Part shown: positions 21,077 through 31,751 of the stretch, piece by piece
Position numbering within the stretch: position 1 is the first letter of the stretch
Layout: every line of letters starts with the position of its first letter
Assembly (NCBI RefSeq): GCF_000330505.1
Contig: NW_004191596.1
Location: 27,575 to 62,449, forward strand
Length of the DNA: 34,875 bases
Direction of reading: 5' to 3'
Origin: Entamoeba invadens IP1
Lineage: Eukaryota > Evosea > Mastigamoebida > Endamoebidae
The notes under the pieces: model-generated
Databases searched by the model: none
What the model was told of the DNA's origin: nothing
The model's input: only the letters and a program-made list of their open reading frames with translations
Position numbers and translations under genes: made by a program

Positions 21077-21428
21077 TTTAACTTGTATGCTTTCCAGTTT
21101 TAAAAATAAATATTATATGTATAATCAAAATATGATATTTAATGAAAAATAGCATATTTTAGTTTTTTAATAATGACAATTTGCATAAAAATTATTTTAT
21201 AACTAAACAATAAATTTGTTTAAACTATCTATGTTTGACAAAAATAATGGGCAAATTTGTCTTTTGGGTATAAAGTTTATGGAAAAAACACACAAAAAAT
21301 ATAACTTGTTAATAACCCTTTTTACTCAACAACCTTTTTTACCATGACTATAATAAGAGTTTTTTATGAATATTGATTTTCAAATAAAAAAACAATAATA
21401 AATAAACTTAAATAACTACAAGTACTTG

Positions 21429-23304
21429 ATGCCAAGTCAACTCGACCTCTACTCACTCATGATAGTTTCTAAATATTTTAAAAATATTGGAGACTTTATT
21501 CGACTCATTCAAGTGTGTAAGAAGTTCGAAGATATTCCATCAATGTTCCATTACAACCCAATTTGCCTTTATTCTCACTTTAATTTTTTTTCGAATGTCG
21601 AGACGTATCACTATTACAAGAAAATAGACAAGTACGTTCCCAGTTATATTCATTGCATTTATGATTATCAAATGTCTTACACCGAATACCTCAAAAAGAG
21701 GACTTCTAACTCGAATTTTACACATGTCACATATAACATTGGCGATTATATAAAATACAAAAAATACGACGGAGCGACACATCTCAAAGGGAAGGCATTT
21801 AAAGATATATCTGAAGACGCAATAAGTTTAGACTTGAGCGATATCATTTCACTTGGAGATTATGGTTTACAGAGAATGTCTACACTTACTTTTGTTGAAC
21901 TTGGTAATAGTATACAAGAGCTTCCAATCAGTTGTTTTGACGTGAATTTAAAAAAATTCGACATTTCTCATATCAAAACCATTGGCGAGAAGTGTTTCTA
22001 TTGTTGTGTGGAGTTGTCTGCTATTACATTAGGTGAAGTGTTGTCTGTAGGGTTAAGTTCTTTTTACGACACGTTTAGCATCAAATACGTGAAGAATTTG
22101 GGGACTAAGAATTTGAACACGTTGATCAATTAATCTTCTTCACATGCTTTTAATTCAATTCATCACAAATTACTGATCACTCAAAACGATATAAATCTTT
22201 TAAATAATTCTCAGCAAATCAACGCGTTTCAACTTCCTGCAGATGAATATGGAGTTCAAGCATTCTGCACTGTTAATGGTTTTGAAGACATGAACATCCC
22301 AAAAAGTGTCACTCAAATATCTTATAACGCACTTTCAGATACAAATTTGAAGCGACCTGATTTATCAAATGTTGTTGAAATAGAAGATAACAATAACCTT
22401 GACAATGTCATGTTTCTTACTATGTCAGTGAATTTGTATTTCAACAGTCTCATCTTTTTAACAACTTAAAACACATCTCGGCAGTCGGAGGAACAGTTAT
22501 TAAGTCACCAGTTGCGTGTTTTATGAAAGAGATTCTTGAAGAAAGTGGACTGTATAGTCATATGTATTTGTTCACTAAAAAAGACTTTGAATTGACGAAC
22601 GGTGTTATTCCCTTGTTTTGTAACCACATTGGGAGCGGGGTATTTTGCAATGTGGATATTGTGAATATCGAAATACCAAGTAATGTGACTCGTATTGATT
22701 AGGGCAATTTCTGGAATTGTCCCAATGTTGAGAAAATTGCGATATTTTCTGAAAAGGATATTTCAATTAGTATCGAAAATTGTCCAAAACCATTTGAAGT
22801 GATCACCAAAACAACTGAAAACTTAGATGTTTCTAATTGTAAAAATTAACAAGAGTCAATGTGCCATAAATACCAACAATATCTTTGTACTAAACAACAG
22901 CATTTAATCATTGTAGAAGTCTCAAAGAGATTGTTATGAAAAACCCCCCAAAAGACTTGATTTTCGAAGAAAGAACATCTTACAGAATTACTCAGTTGGT
23001 GAAACTTAACATCAAATATATGGAAGTTGCATATGATAAATATTTATCTAATGAAGACTGTAAAAAAGAACAAATTCTAGATGGAGCACACGACAAAAAT
23101 GGTTTTGATACCAGAGAAGAAAACGAGAACGTCATTTTAAAAACAGTTGTTATTCCAGAGGGAGTAAATGTGTTAACAGTAGGTTGTTTTGAATAGGTAC
23201 ATTCCGTAAGTAAAATTGTGTTCCCTTCAACGGTGACAAGAATAAGTGACTACGCCATTTCTCAATGTGCCAATTTTGTTAAAATTGTTGTGGAAAAAAC
23301 GTAG
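21429..23304 (+). pseudogene. BspA-like LRR_5 protein pseudogene
   Basis: The first 234 residues from the ATG at 21429 are open and carry the family N-terminus (LDLYSLMIVSKYFKNIGDFI, VCKKFEDIPSMFHYNPI) followed by degenerate LRR_5 repeats (DIISLGDYGLQRMSTLTFVEL; HIKTIGEKCFYCCVELSAIT). After a TAA at 22131-22133 the same frame runs on (NIPKSVTQISYNALSDTNLK). It then shifts near 22440 to another frame (LKHISAVGGTVIKSPVACF; IPSNVTRID*GNFWNCPNVE), and again near 22860 to ERTSYRITQLVKLNIKYMEV, GVNVLTVGCFE*, FPSTVTRISDYAISQCANFV, ending at 23304. The original was therefore some 620 residues. Repeats here are less uniform than in the gene at 5592-6547. An A/T-rich TATA-like stretch (ACTTAAATAA) lies about 20 nt upstream. 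A truncated product from the first stop is possible. Confidence 0.82.
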
Positions 23305-23663
23305 TAAATAACAAACTATTTGTTGATAATTTTTATTTAACAGTGCTGAAAATGTAACATTATTAATTATTTATATCAACCAATTTCATCATGGATAGGC
23401 ACACCTTGGTTGGGATTAATTTTCTTTAACCCGATTTGTTGTTTTTTGTCAATTTGTTATCTTTTAAAGAATAAAGTCAAAAATAAAAACAAAGAATGTA
23501 ATAACATTTGCATTTTTTTTAAAAAAAAGATACCGTATTTGATGAGTGTTTCCATAATTCCACATTAGTATTTTTACAACCAAGTTATTGTTTATTAGAA
23601 AAAAGCAATAAAAATTTGTTTATTTGTGAAATGTTTTTTCGACTAAAAAACACATAAATCAAA
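23305..23663. other. spacer, presumably with promoter of the next gene
   Basis: No gene. A TATA-like CGACTAAAAAA lies about 15-25 nt before the ATG at 23664. Confidence 0.4.
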
Positions 23664-25740
23664 ATGGCTTGTGTTGGGCTGATGTTGTTTTTCTGTTGCT
23701 TTCAAAGCTATTCGTTGACATGGTGTTCAAGTGAAAATGGAACTGTCCAGTGTTTTCAATCCCATCCTCTGACACGCCAAACACGTTTTGTTGATGACAT
23801 TGGAAGCGTACTAATTTTAAAGAATCGGCTATCTTTTAGTGTTCAGTTTGACGTTGTTAAAGAACTTCAAATTGATGTTGAACAACATGTTGAAGAAATT
23901 GTTTTTAAACTCAATAACACTTTACTACAATTTCCAAAATTGAGCTTGGAATATGAAAACGTCACTGACAAAACCGTTTTTGTTAATAAATTAATTTCCA
24001 ATAGTATTAACAATAATATTTGTGGACCAACAACTGACTGTGAAATTTGTGTTCAAAATGTGTGTCAAAAGTGTTCACAAAATTATACTTTAACAACTCA
24101 GACAAATGGCGTCTTTTGTAAAAAACAAATACATCACATACAAAAACTTCATTTTTTGTATGTGATGACAGAGCATACACATATGGGTTGACTTGTTGTC
24201 CAATAGATTGTGCGAGTTATGACTGCCAATATGACACAACTACTGGTGTATGCTATCGGTGTAATTCAGGCTTTTATCTCACACCAATATATATTAAAAG
24301 TGTGATATGCGCTATGTGTTTCGTTATTAATTTTAATTGTGTTTATTGTAATGATGCAAACACGTATACACAATGTAAATATGGGTATTACCCATATGGT
24401 AGGTATTGTTACTCGTGTGGTAATATGTACTAGTGTGTATCTTGTTATACTACATCAAGATATTGTACAAAGTGCTCTTATGGGTATTATATTTATGCTA
24501 AAAATTGTTATTCATTTCCATCAACCTGTGCAAGTTGATCAACTACTTCAAAATCATGTTCATGTATTAGTGGGTACTATTACACTGGTGGTGTTTCTTG
24601 TGTGAAATATCCGGATCACTGTATAGCTGCTGTTGTATATAGTGGATGTACTGAATGTGAAGATTCTTATTATTTATCATCCAAAGCGTGTTATCAATGT
24701 AATTCCGACACATGCACTGGTCAGTGCAATAAAAACTCTGGTGCGTGCACCAATTGCATTTCATTTTTTGTTATTGATCCTTCAAATACGTTAAGGTGTA
24801 TTCCTTGCTCTTCAATTAATACCAATTGAATCACTTGCAGCACTCAAATAGCAGCATGCTCAAAATGCAATTCAAAATATTATCAAATTCATCAACTGGA
24901 AAGTGCCAACCATGTTCCGGATGTGTAGATTGTGACACTTCATCTGGTATATGCACTGTATGTAAGAGTGGAGAAACGCCACTCTCAACGCCTGGTGTAA
25001 ATTGTCAAATTTGCAGTGATTTTGACTCTAACTGTTTGAACTGCTCGACAATTACACGAAAGTGTTTAACTTGCAAAATGTGAAACTATCGAAGTACGAC
25101 ATACCCATATAATTGTCAGGCCTGCAGCACTACATGTACTGATAAATTCAATACATCAACGGGTGCGTGCACATCGTGTGTTAATGGATATGTACTCAAT
25201 CCATCTGATCCATTGAAATGCCAGGCGTGTTCTTCGTTCGACAAAAATTGCAAGAAGTGTGAGAACAATGGCGTCAGAAAATGTGTTGTTTGCAACACAA
25301 AATATTACCCAAATAGCATTGGTATGTGTATTAAACGTGACTTGGATTCGTGCACCGATTGTGATCGAACAACTGGAATTTGTTCGGAGTGTATAAGTGG
25401 GTTTGTGTCATTTGAAAACAAACAAATTACATACGAAAGTTGTGATTCGTATGGTGTCAATTGCAAAACTTGCTCAACATATCAAATTAGAAAATGTGTT
25501 AAATGTTTAACAAATTATTATCCAGGAGATAACGGAGTATGCATAATGTGTGATTCAACATGTGGGGGTAACTGTGACACAAAAAATGGTCTTTGCACAA
25601 CGTGTTTGAGTAATTAAGTATTTACTGGGCCGAAGTCGAAGAAGTGTGAATTGTGAAATGTGTTTGATGCGAAGCGTTTGGGTCGCTCACCGAACTACAT
25701 GCGAAGTTGCGTCAAATGCCTGATTCATCATAATTGAATT
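23664..25740 (+). pseudogene. cysteine-rich receptor-like / surface protein pseudogene
   Basis: A signal peptide (MACVGLMLFFCCFQSYSLTW) and a Cys-poor domain of about 120 residues precede a long CXXC region. The open part stops at 24191. After a shift near 24185, frame 2 continues with CCPIDCASYDCQYDTTTGVC and further repeats through stops at 24431, 24536 and 24827. Frame 1 then carries CQPCSGCVDCDTSSGICTVC onward through a stop at 25081 to 25617. Decayed repeats (SCVKCLI) reach about 25730. The layout (Cys-poor N-domain, then repeats of C..C....C..C..G) is that of ectodomains of Entamoeba receptor-like kinases, but neither a membrane segment nor a kinase was found. Several repeat cysteines have turned to Arg or stop near the 3' end. 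Decay is progressive along the gene and it is clearly non-functional. Confidence 0.82.
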
Positions 25741-25876
25741 TGAAACTTACTGGAATGCCATTGGGGTACTTGCAGAGAAATTCAAAATACGCAACTATCC
25801 CTGTTGTTTGAACTTCCACAATTTTCTCTTCCTTTGGCTCCTCTTTTATGGTGGATAATTTAGCCATTTTGTTCAT
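25712..25876 (-). pseudogene. short minus-strand coding fragment, unrecognised
   Basis: A 54-codon frame from an ATG at 25876 (MNKMAKLSTIKEEPKEEKIV, then GIVAYFEFLCKYPNGIPVSF) to a stop at 25712. It follows the Cys-rich ectodomain at 25929-26725 on the same strand and could be a decayed piece of that gene's downstream part, or chance. It overlaps the decayed tail of the plus-strand Cys-rich gene. No domain is recognised. Confidence 0.25.
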
Positions 25877-25928
25877 AAAAGGTTACAACATTTTGAGGTC
25901 AACATCCTCTCTTCCCAAAGTTGTTAGT

Positions 25929-26725
25929 TTAAAAGAAAGCAACTCTATATCCAGCTGGATCTTTAGAGTCTTCCTGTAGTTCAATGAAGTTGATAGTTTT
26001 TCTTTTCTCAACTTCAGAGCATCCAAACGACGAGTTTATTTGATAATTTACTTCGCAAAGCAAACAATTCGAGTTGAAACATCGAAGACAGTGATCAGGA
26101 CACTGATTGCATTTTTCTTTGTAAAGTTCAAACCCACTTTCACACTCTTCACAGTACATGGTTGTTCCATTCCGTTGTCGTGAGAAGTATTTGTCACTGA
26201 AATCAAGACATTCTCCGTTGTTTAAAACAGTTGACTGATCACAATGCAAGCACTTTGAATTCAAATTAGTTATTAAAAACAAATTGCACTTATAAGACGA
26301 GTTGTATTCAATTGAAAAAATGTCGCTTTTCAAGTTATTTGAATTTGTTGTTCTAACAAATTTGTATTTGTTTCCAAGCAAAAGTTTTTTTGAAATCGTT
26401 TGGATGTTTAAAGTGTTTTGTTCCACAGATTCGTCTTGAACAAATAAAACGGTTTTTGTCGAGTCGTTGAAATTATAATTCGATGTAATTTCAAATTTGA
26501 ACTTTGTTACCATTTTTTGTTGATCAAAAGTACCAGAAAACGACTCATTCAAATTAAATTCAATGGTTGTCACTATAATAGTTGTATTCATGTTATTAAC
26601 AGGACAATGCAACGCTTCGTCTTGGTAACTTTGGAATGACGAATAAAAACTTTCTGTTAAATTGCATTGAATGGTGTAATCAAAAACTCTGTTATGTCCA
26701 TTACAAACACGATACAATTTACGTC
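25929..26725 (-). pseudogene. Cys-rich receptor-like ectodomain, 5' end missing or on a separate exon
   Basis: A 265-codon open frame without a usable ATG (the nearest start-like codon is TTG). It has the same layout as the gene at 23664: a Cys-poor domain rich in N-glycosylation sites (NLTESFYSS, NMNTT, FNLNESFSG), then Cys repeats CLHCDQST, MYCEECESGFELYKEKCNQC, HCLRCFNSNCLLC. It ends at 25929 soon after the repeats (DPAGYRVAFF), without a membrane segment or kinase. On its 5' side the frame runs into TTTAG at 26726-26730, a good Entamoeba 3' splice site. A TA-flanked transposon sits 265 nt further upstream. Either an upstream exon lies beyond that insertion (see findings) or the gene is truncated. 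The two Cys-rich genes here converge tail to tail. Confidence 0.65.
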
Positions 26726-26994
26726 CTAAACAAATTTAATAAAGACAATTATGTATAATATTTTTATATAATATTGTAATATAAGATAATTATTAATCAT
26801 GGTTAGATAATTACCATTTATTTTAAACAATTTGATTAATTATGATAATTACTGGTATTTTAAATAATTTTTAAAATAAAGATAAATAATTTTTATTGCA
26901 CTAGAAATTCTTTTATTTTACTAGATAATTATTGGATGTTTTTGATTATAATTACTTAAGCCTGATAGACATTAAAAATAGAAAAATTCAATTA
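26726..26994. other. AT-rich stretch between receptor fragment and TA-flanked element
   Basis: No reading frame of note. If the receptor gene is spliced, this would be intron sequence. It includes the TA target site at 26993-26994. Confidence 0.4.
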
Positions 26995-28011
26995 CAGTCA
27001 ATATTCGATATAAGGATTTATTCGATATAAGGGAGAAAAATAAGAAAAAGCCCTTATACCAAATAATAGTAAAAAAATTTAAAAAAAAGAAATTTATACG
27101 TTTGCTTTTTGTTGGTTATTTCAATTTAAAAACCCAAAAATGGTAATAATTGGATTAATTTGTCACTAAGTTAAAAAGTCAATTAAATTAAATTAATATA
27201 AAAACTATGTTTTATTATATTTTTAATAGAACATTTTTAATTGAAATACACAAAATAATATAATTATAATAATTATAATAAAAATAGATAAACAAGTAAA
27301 TTTTATTTTGAAATAATACAATGAATGTATTTGCATTCTTTCAAAAAGTATACTTTCCTTGACAACATATAATAATCAATTTGTATTCCCGCTTTACGAA
27401 CTTCATGAAACCAATTGATCATTGCTTCCTCAAGTTCCAGGTTCTGTGGTTTTCTTATTCGTTTATACGAGGATAAAAAATTATCAATGTTTCTTTAGAA
27501 ATTGAAAGCAATTGATAAACTTGCTTTGGAGAAATTACTATTTTCAGTTGTTGTCTTACAACTTTGATTACTTTCTGTGAATTTTGATAAGGATCAATTA
27601 ATTCAATAATTTTTATTTTGTCTCGTAACATCAATGATGTTCTTGTTTTAACACATTTAAATTGCATTAAAACTTAATGATTTAACAGATTTATTTGAAG
27701 TTTTTTAAGTCGAAACAAAGTTATTTACAAAAGTTTTATTTATTATGTTAATTGTGTTAATATATTTGTCTTTGTTTTTTGATTTATTATAAATTTTTTT
27801 ATTTATTTAAGATAAAAATAATTGCCTCTTGTTTTCAAGATATATGCAAAGTGTTTATTTTGGTTAGAAAAAAAAATAATAATCAAAAAAAAATATTTTT
27901 GTGACAAAAAACAAACCGAGGTATTTATTTGTTAATTATATAATTCCTCATTTTTTCCCTTATATCGAATAACATTGGTACCCGGTATTCCCTTATATCG
28001 AATAATGACTG
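26995..28011 (-). mobile_element. 1,017-bp TA-flanked pogo/Tc5-type element carrying only a DNA-binding domain
   Basis: Inverted ends CAGTCAATATTCGATATAAG (26995) and, read inward from 28011, CAGTCATTATTCGATATAAG: 19 of 20 identical. TA lies outside both (26993-26994, 28012-28013), the Tc1/mariner target duplication. The ATTCGATATAAGG motif is repeated a second time at each end (about 27017 and 27963), giving two likely transposase sites per end at unequal spacing. The only coding content is the remnant at 27303-27667, so the element is an internal-deletion derivative that would need transposase from elsewhere. The ends differ from those of the 4.68-kb element and the 182-bp MITE. Confidence 0.85.
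27303..27667 (-). pseudogene. N-terminal DNA-binding half of a pogo/Tc5-type transposase
   Basis: The ATG at 27667 opens a 70-codon frame with a CENP-B/psq-like helix-turn-helix (TSLMLRDKIKIIELIDPYQN, then SPKQVYQLLSISKE). A shift near 27480 leads to the neighbouring frame, which reads FLSSYKRIRKPQNLELEEAM and then INWFHEVRKAGIQIDYYMLS, the second HTH found in Tc5/CENP-B-type proteins (E-L-E-x-A-(x)3-W-F-x-x-x-R). It ends at a stop at 27303-27305. No DDE catalytic domain remains between here and the element's end. If the shift is a base-call error or is bypassed, the product would be a two-HTH protein of about 120 residues able to bind the element's ends without cutting, the shape of a self-repressor. 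As it stands it is most simply a deletion relic. Confidence 0.75.
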
Positions 28012-28116
28012 TATTTACAAGAAAAAAACAACCAAATAAGACTATAATGTAATTATAATATGACTCAAACATTATTATCAAACACAAAAAAATCAAAGCA
28101 AATAATCACTTATTTT

Positions 28117-30844
28117 TTAAAATAAGAAGACAACAAGACATATAACAGTTAAGAACTCAGTTAAGACACTATAAGCATTGTCTCGTTTGTTAATCCCGAT
28201 ATTTTCATAAGGAATTTCCTCCCAGCAGTTATACTTATATATTTCCCCTTCTTTTCTCATTTTGAAATCGTTGTTATCAACATCATAAAACATTGGATCT
28301 TGACTCGAGTTAGTGTTCATCTCCCACCTTTTCATATATTTATCACACTGTTCAGTAAATACATAATCCTTTTTATGATTATAGAAAACGTTACAATATA
28401 TCTCACTGTTCTCCATATACAGCCAATGAAGATTTTCTTCTTTCATTAATTCTTCAGATGTTTTTGGTAACAACGCCCATTCGGGAAATTGGTCTTTCCA
28501 CGGAGACGTATATCTATCGACTCCATCATTCACCATCGTGTCAAGTAAATTGTAGAACACGTTTGGGGTTGTGTGATACCTTCTCGGTCCTCTAGAATCT
28601 CCAGTGTACCCATCATTACATTTATAGAATATGTTATTATAAATAAGATTAGACCTTCCCGAACCATGTTCTATACAACGGCCAACAAAATTAGAAACGA
28701 CGTTTTGGTAGACTCTTTGCTTCGATAGATTGTCGTCCAAGTAAATTCCAATAACAAAAGACCCTCCGCCAGGCTGCCCAAATCCAGTTGAGTCATGGAA
28801 GAAATTGCGCTTAATAACATTACCAGAGTATTCCCAATGTGTACCGGAATATAATGCACCACAGTCAGAAGCTCGGGTACATATGTTTTTAGCTTCATTG
28901 TATGAGATCTCCAAATACGCGCCATTATGTGCATATCCCAAATGGGGATTGTTTTCCACGTAATTATGCTTCATGTAATTTCCAACAAAAGCAATGGAAA
29001 ACGCTGGAACAAAAGTAAACGATACTTGTGACGTCGTGTTCGCATAGTTATGAGTTAGATAGCATTCTCCTCGATATAATGTAGTAAAGTTTCCTTATTG
29101 TTATTTATACTATAATTTATAATGATATAAATAATATAATTTATTAAAATGGTTTAAATCTATTAAATGAACATATATTACAATTATAGTTATATATTAA
29201 TTATTAAATTATAAGAGTTTGTAATTATAAAACTAGCACTTATTAGTTTTAATATAAATTATAATATTTTATTAAATTTATAATAATAAATATAGTATAT
29301 AATTAGAGTAAAATAGTTATAATATTTTTATTAATAATTACTTAAAACAAACCACATCTCATATAAACTGCCTCAGATCCCATATCATAAAAAATGTTAT
29401 GAGTAATTGTCGACTGGTTACCTGAGAAATAAATTCCCATTAACCCCGAGTGTCTGAACGTGCAATTTTTGACGAGAATATTATTTGATAAATAAAAGCT
29501 CATCATAGTTTTTCGTGTATATTCAAAAATGATATTTTGAATAGTCAAATTATTAAAAGTGTGCACATTAACTAATAATGAAGTGGTTTGTGATATCCAC
29601 ACTTTATCAACAATAGCCGGCAAGTAGATATACAGTTTCTTTTCTTCATAATCAATATAGTACTCACCCTCTTCATCCAATTCTTCTATCAAGTTAAATA
29701 TATAGAATGGCATCCCACTGATCATCCCCTCAAAGTCTCCACCACCCAAAGCTCTATCAACAGTTACTGTTCTTTTGTTCTTATCGATCGTTCCCTTGAC
29801 TGCTTGGTCCTGTGAAAAGATGAGCCAATACCCTCTCATCCACACAGAGTCGTATTTTGTGTATTCACCCAATTTATCATTCGAATAATAAAAAGTTCTC
29901 CCCAACTTGTCTGGTGCATACGCAGTCCACATATTTCCTCGGTATATGTAATTTGGCTGCTGAAGCACAGGATTCCCCTTTGCGCCAGACTCTTCAACAG
30001 CTTTGACTTCTCCCGCCATCGCAGTTCGCTTGATCGTGAAATAAGCACCGTCACTCTGTGTCGGGACACCACAATCAAAGCGTGTTGATAGTGTCCAGTA
30101 ACTAGAATCGTTCTTATAGAGATAATAGTACTTCCCATTCACACTCTGCTCACTCTTAAAAGTCGTCTCATTGCCACATAAAACCTCTGTTCTAGGAATG
30201 TAATATCCAGTCACATTTGGTGTGAGTTGAACGGAGGTGTCAGTTGGTGGTAATATGAATATTCTCTCGGTTTGATGTGATGTGTCTGTGTACTCATAAT
30301 TTGGATATCGAGCCACACGGAACCGCTTGTCGTCGACATAAATCTCAGCATTCGAATCTGCTTCGAATATTCCTAAGTCGATTCGGTCATATAATTTATC
30401 TAAATCGCACACTTTAATGGAGTTTCTTTTTGAACTTTGGATTTTTTCATATTGCGCTTTGTCAGTTTCTGAGTTCAAAGAACGAAATGAAGATATTGGA
30501 ATTTTGACTCCACCTGTGATAACAGGTGGGTTTTCATTGGGGTATTTCGTTATAGTGATTGGGCGCGGTATTGTACTGTTTTTAATTGACCATTTAGTAA
30601 TATCAATTGAATTATTAACGAATGGATAATACCCCGATTTTATATAAATAGTCACCGGTTCTATAATTTCACTAGAAGCTATTGAAGAAATGGCTTTTTG
30701 TATCGATTCGAAGGGATAAATTTTAGAGTCTCCGGGATTTTGGTCACTGCCTGATGTATTGTCTACGTAAATATCTCTTGAAAACGTTGATACTATCAAT
30801 AAAACAATTAGTACAAATTTTAAATTCATGATATCTTGTGGCAT
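28117..30844 (-). CDS. right-handed beta-helix protein, GH141-like, secreted/GPI-anchored, spliced
   Basis: Two exons, 30844-29353 and 29093-28117, join in frame across a 259-nt AT-rich intron to give 822 residues (817 if the second ATG, at 30829, is used, which puts the signal peptide MNLKFVLIVLLIVSTFS first). After it comes DIYVDNTSGSDQNPGD..YPFESIQKAI, the usual entry to parallel beta-helix enzymes. Then PITITKYPNENPPVITGG, then EIYVDDKRFRVARYPNYEYT, and a helix region with LTIQNIIFEYTR, ILVKNCTFRHSG, CGALYSGTHWEYSGNVI, GIYLDDNLSKQRVY and LIYNNIFYKC. The order and the (L/V)ARYPN and GIYLDD motifs match bacterial proteins of the GH141 type (fucosidase/xylanase founders), by recall. A hydrophobic tail (about the last 17 residues) suggests a GPI anchor. 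The probable role is binding or cutting a polysaccharide outside the cell; substrate and catalytic residues were not determined. No lesion was seen, and the GC content is higher than in the flanks. Confidence 0.8.
29094..29352 (-). other. spliceosomal intron of the beta-helix gene
   Basis: The minus strand begins GTTTGTTTTAAG, matching the Entamoeba donor GTTTGT, and ends ACAATAAG before GAAACTTTAC. Joining gives ...MRCG|NFTTLYRGECYL..., which keeps the frame and the beta-helix pattern. Within the intron all frames are closed and the sequence is about 90% A/T. The acceptor is AAG rather than the commoner TAG, but the TAA just upstream of the second exon's frame leaves no earlier choice. At 259 nt it is longer than most introns of the genus. 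Confidence 0.75.
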
Positions 30845-31421
30845 TCTTATTATTGATATGTTATTTTTTAAGTCTAAATTTATTATTTATAAATAAAAGT
30901 TTTCGTTACAGTTGAGTTAAAAAGTTCGAATTATATTTTGACATGATTTTATTTAAAAGTAAAATGTTTAGTTAAAGTTTAAATTAACAATAATTTATTA
31001 TTATATCAATCAGCAAAATCTTTGAATTACAATTTTCGCGTTTTTCTTCGAAAAAAAAATAAAAAAGTTTTGTTGACACTTAATTACACCCTTATTTTTG
31101 TTTAGGCCTGTTTTCCCAGGGATATTAATCGAATTTTTGATGATTTTCCTTTTTTGGCTTGTGTATTGTTTATGCACATAATATAAACTCTAAAAAATAG
31201 AAATTCATTTTATAAATTCAATATTTCTCGATTTTTATACCACTTGAATTTTGTTCAATGTTATTCGAAGCACAAGTGTTATTATAATAAAAAACTTTTT
31301 TCAATTTGTTTATAAAATAATTTATCATTATTTATTAGAGTCAGTTTTTAAAAGTTATCTAGTAAACAAAAAATAACTACAATTGTATGTGAATATCGGA
31401 CTTAATTCTAAAATTGTATAT
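30845..31421. other. AT-rich non-coding, upstream of the beta-helix gene
   Basis: No gene. A TATA-like ACTTAAAAAA (minus strand) lies about 30 nt before the ATG at 30844. The rest is A/T-rich spacer. Confidence 0.4.
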
Positions 31422-31529
31422 AAAAACAAAAACAAAAACAAAAACAAAAACAAAAACAAAAACAAAAACAAAAACAAAAACAAAAACAAAAACAAAAACA
31501 AAAACAAAAACAAAAACAAAAACAAAAAC
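31422..31529. repeat. (AAAAAC)18 hexanucleotide microsatellite
   Basis: Eighteen perfect AAAAAC units (108 bp) followed by one imperfect unit. Open frames on both strands here (KNKNKN; FVFVFV; FCFCFC) are by-products of the repeat and not genes. The length is likely unstable between strains. Confidence 0.95.
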
Positions 31530-31751
31530 AAAAAACACAGATCGGAACAAGCAACATCTTTGAATCACCAATTTTTCGTTTCAATACATATAGTTGCTTC
31601 ATAAATGTACCATCCAAACATATGGCGAATAAAACAAAAATGTTTTGAATATCTTTTCTAAAATGATATATGTATTAATAATTTTAATCAAAATCACAAA
31701 CAAAAACATGTTGATTTTTTTTATCTTAAAAATGTTCATTATTGCTTTCGT
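31530..31751. other. AT-rich spacer
   Basis: Nothing recognised between the hexanucleotide tract and the decayed gene that follows. Confidence 0.4.

Noticed and set aside
29839..30629. Open frames of 70-100 codons on either strand within the beta-helix gene
   Set aside because: Shadows of the long coding exon, without motifs.
31377..31617. Open frames encoding KN, FV and FC repeats
   Set aside because: Translations of the AAAAAC microsatellite in different frames.
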